Assembly: GCA_012270995.1 (NCBI GenBank)
Contig: JAAXHG010000030.1
Location: forward strand, 62,001 to 126,000
DNA from: Vicinamibacteraceae bacterium
GTDB taxonomy: Bacteria > Acidobacteriota > Thermoanaerobaculia > Multivoradales > Multivoraceae
DNA: 64,000 bases
Direction: 5' to 3'
Shown here in pieces: positions 63,323 to 64,000 of the stretch (its first letter is position 1; the number at the start of each line of letters is the position of its first letter). Below the pieces are notes generated by a model. It had not been told where the DNA came from, searched no databases, and worked only from the letters and a program-made list of their open reading frames with translations. A program made the translations under genes and the position numbers.

Positions 63323-64000
63323 TCAGCCTGCCGCTCTGGACAACGCCTCGTCCATCGCCGCGAGCGCGAAGTCGACATCGGCGTCCGTCAGGCAGAGCGG
63401 CGGCTTGATCCGGAGCACGTTGCCGTAGAGCCCGCCCTTGCCGACGAGGGCGCCCAGATCCTTGAGCTCGTCGAGCACGCGGCCGGCCAGGGCGGCGCCC
63501 GGCGTCCTGGCTGCCCGGTGGGCGACCAGTTCGACGCCGATCATGAGTCCCTGGCCGCGGACGTTGCCGATGCCTTCGTGACGTTCGGCGAGGGCCCTGA
63601 AACCGTCGAGGAGCCGGCTGCCCTGGACCTGGGCGTTCTGCTGCAGGCCCTCTTCCTGGATGACCTCCAGCACGGCCAGACCGGCCGCGGACACGAGCGG
63701 ATTGCCTCCGAACGTGTTGATGTGGAGTCTCCGCGCCAGGGCGGCGGCGATCTCCGAGGTGGTGGCCACGGCCGCCAGCGGCAGGCCGTTGCCGATGCCC
63801 TTGGCCATCGCGACGATCTCGGGGATGACGCCGGAGCGTTCGAAGCCCCAGTAGTGATCGCCCGTGCGGCCGAAGCCGGTCTGCACCTCGTCGGCGATGC
63901 AAACGCCGCCGTGGGCGCGAACGATGTCGTAGACCTCGGGGAGGTAGTTTGGCGCTCCCATCGTCACGCCGCCGGCGCCCTGGATCGGTTCCGAGATGAA
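63323..64000 (-). CDS. Class III PLP-dependent aminotransferase, partial
   Basis: This is the C-terminal part of an AGXT2/ornithine-aminotransferase-like enzyme running off the right edge. It has FISEPIQGAGGV at the edge, IADEVQTGFGRTG, MAKGIGNGLPLAAV (PLP-binding Lys), and INTFGGNPLVSAAGLAVL. It transfers amino groups between omega-amino or alanine-type donors and keto acids or glyoxylate; the substrate cannot be fixed without the N-terminus. Confidence 0.92.
   Translation of the reverse strand, partial: FISEPIQGAGGVTMGAPNYLPEVYDIVRAHGGVCIADEVQTGFGRTGDHYWGFERSGVIPEIVAMAKGIGNGLPLAAVATTSEIAAALARRLHINTFGGNPLVSAAGLAVLEVIQEEGLQQNAQVQGSRLLDGFRALAERHEGIGNVRGQGLMIGVELVAHRAARTPGAALAGRVLDELKDLGALVGKGGLYGNVLRIKPPLCLTDADVDFALAAMDEALSRAAG

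Overview
The window is about 64 kb of dense, very GC-rich bacterial DNA with short intergenic gaps, long operons, frequent GTG/TTG starts and 1-11 nt gene overlaps. The metabolic gene set is aerobic and heterotrophic: Embden-Meyerhof lower-glycolysis enzymes, glyoxylate/glycolate enzymes, a CoxSML-type molybdenum hydroxylase, acyl-CoA dehydrogenase and an SCP2-type thiolase. It also has a tricorn-type protease, a PQQ-like propeller and a secreted PKD protein with a C-terminal module I associate with Acidobacteriota. I infer an Acidobacteriota-like organism (perhaps Thermoanaerobaculia), but no rRNA, tRNA or ribosomal gene in the window tests this.

Left third (1-21 kb): a defence and toxin-antitoxin island. 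It starts with the N-terminal 909 residues of a giant DEAD/DEAH helicase. ParE-like and zeta-like toxin modules, a degraded HNH endonuclease and a frameshifted SDH-type serine protease follow. A four-gene leftward operon (20099 to 6339) comes next: a DISARM-type SNF2 helicase (DrmD-like), a 1.8-kilo-residue adenine methylase (DrmMI-like), a DUF3644 protein and a reverse transcriptase-nitrilase fusion of the UG1/DRT1 kind. These genes overlap or nearly touch and start at TTG, TTG and GTG, so the RT looks built into the same transcription and translation unit as the DISARM-like genes. A vapBC pair lies divergently upstream.

Middle (21-45 kb): a membrane glycosyltransferase, PQQ-like propeller and tricorn protease operon (leftward). 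The rightward metabolic series is malate synthase, a GlcF-like Fe-S protein, a catalytically dead GAPDH paralogue, true GAPDH, pyruvate kinase and acyl-CoA dehydrogenase. A second accessory patch at 36.7-41.1 kb holds an inverted-repeat element, two gene remnants, a ParA-like TPR ATPase and an MqsA-like antitoxin with a putative toxin. Its promoter and operators can be read directly. CoxS/L/M and CoxG-like genes follow.

Right third (45-64 kb): secreted or envelope proteins, an MBL-fold hydrolase and a UGSC-family selenoprotein whose UGA codon is followed by a SECIS-like hairpin, divergent from a thioredoxin-fold partner. Then come a histidine phosphatase, a lipoprotein ABC substrate-binding protein preceded by a coupled 32-codon ORF, and a thiolase-like/DUF35 fusion with an SCP2 thiolase. 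The end holds a type III restriction-modification pair whose mod gene carries an in-frame TGA, a Uma2-family protein, and the C-terminal part of a class III aminotransferase running off the right edge. No tRNA, rRNA, CRISPR array or intact insertion sequence was seen.
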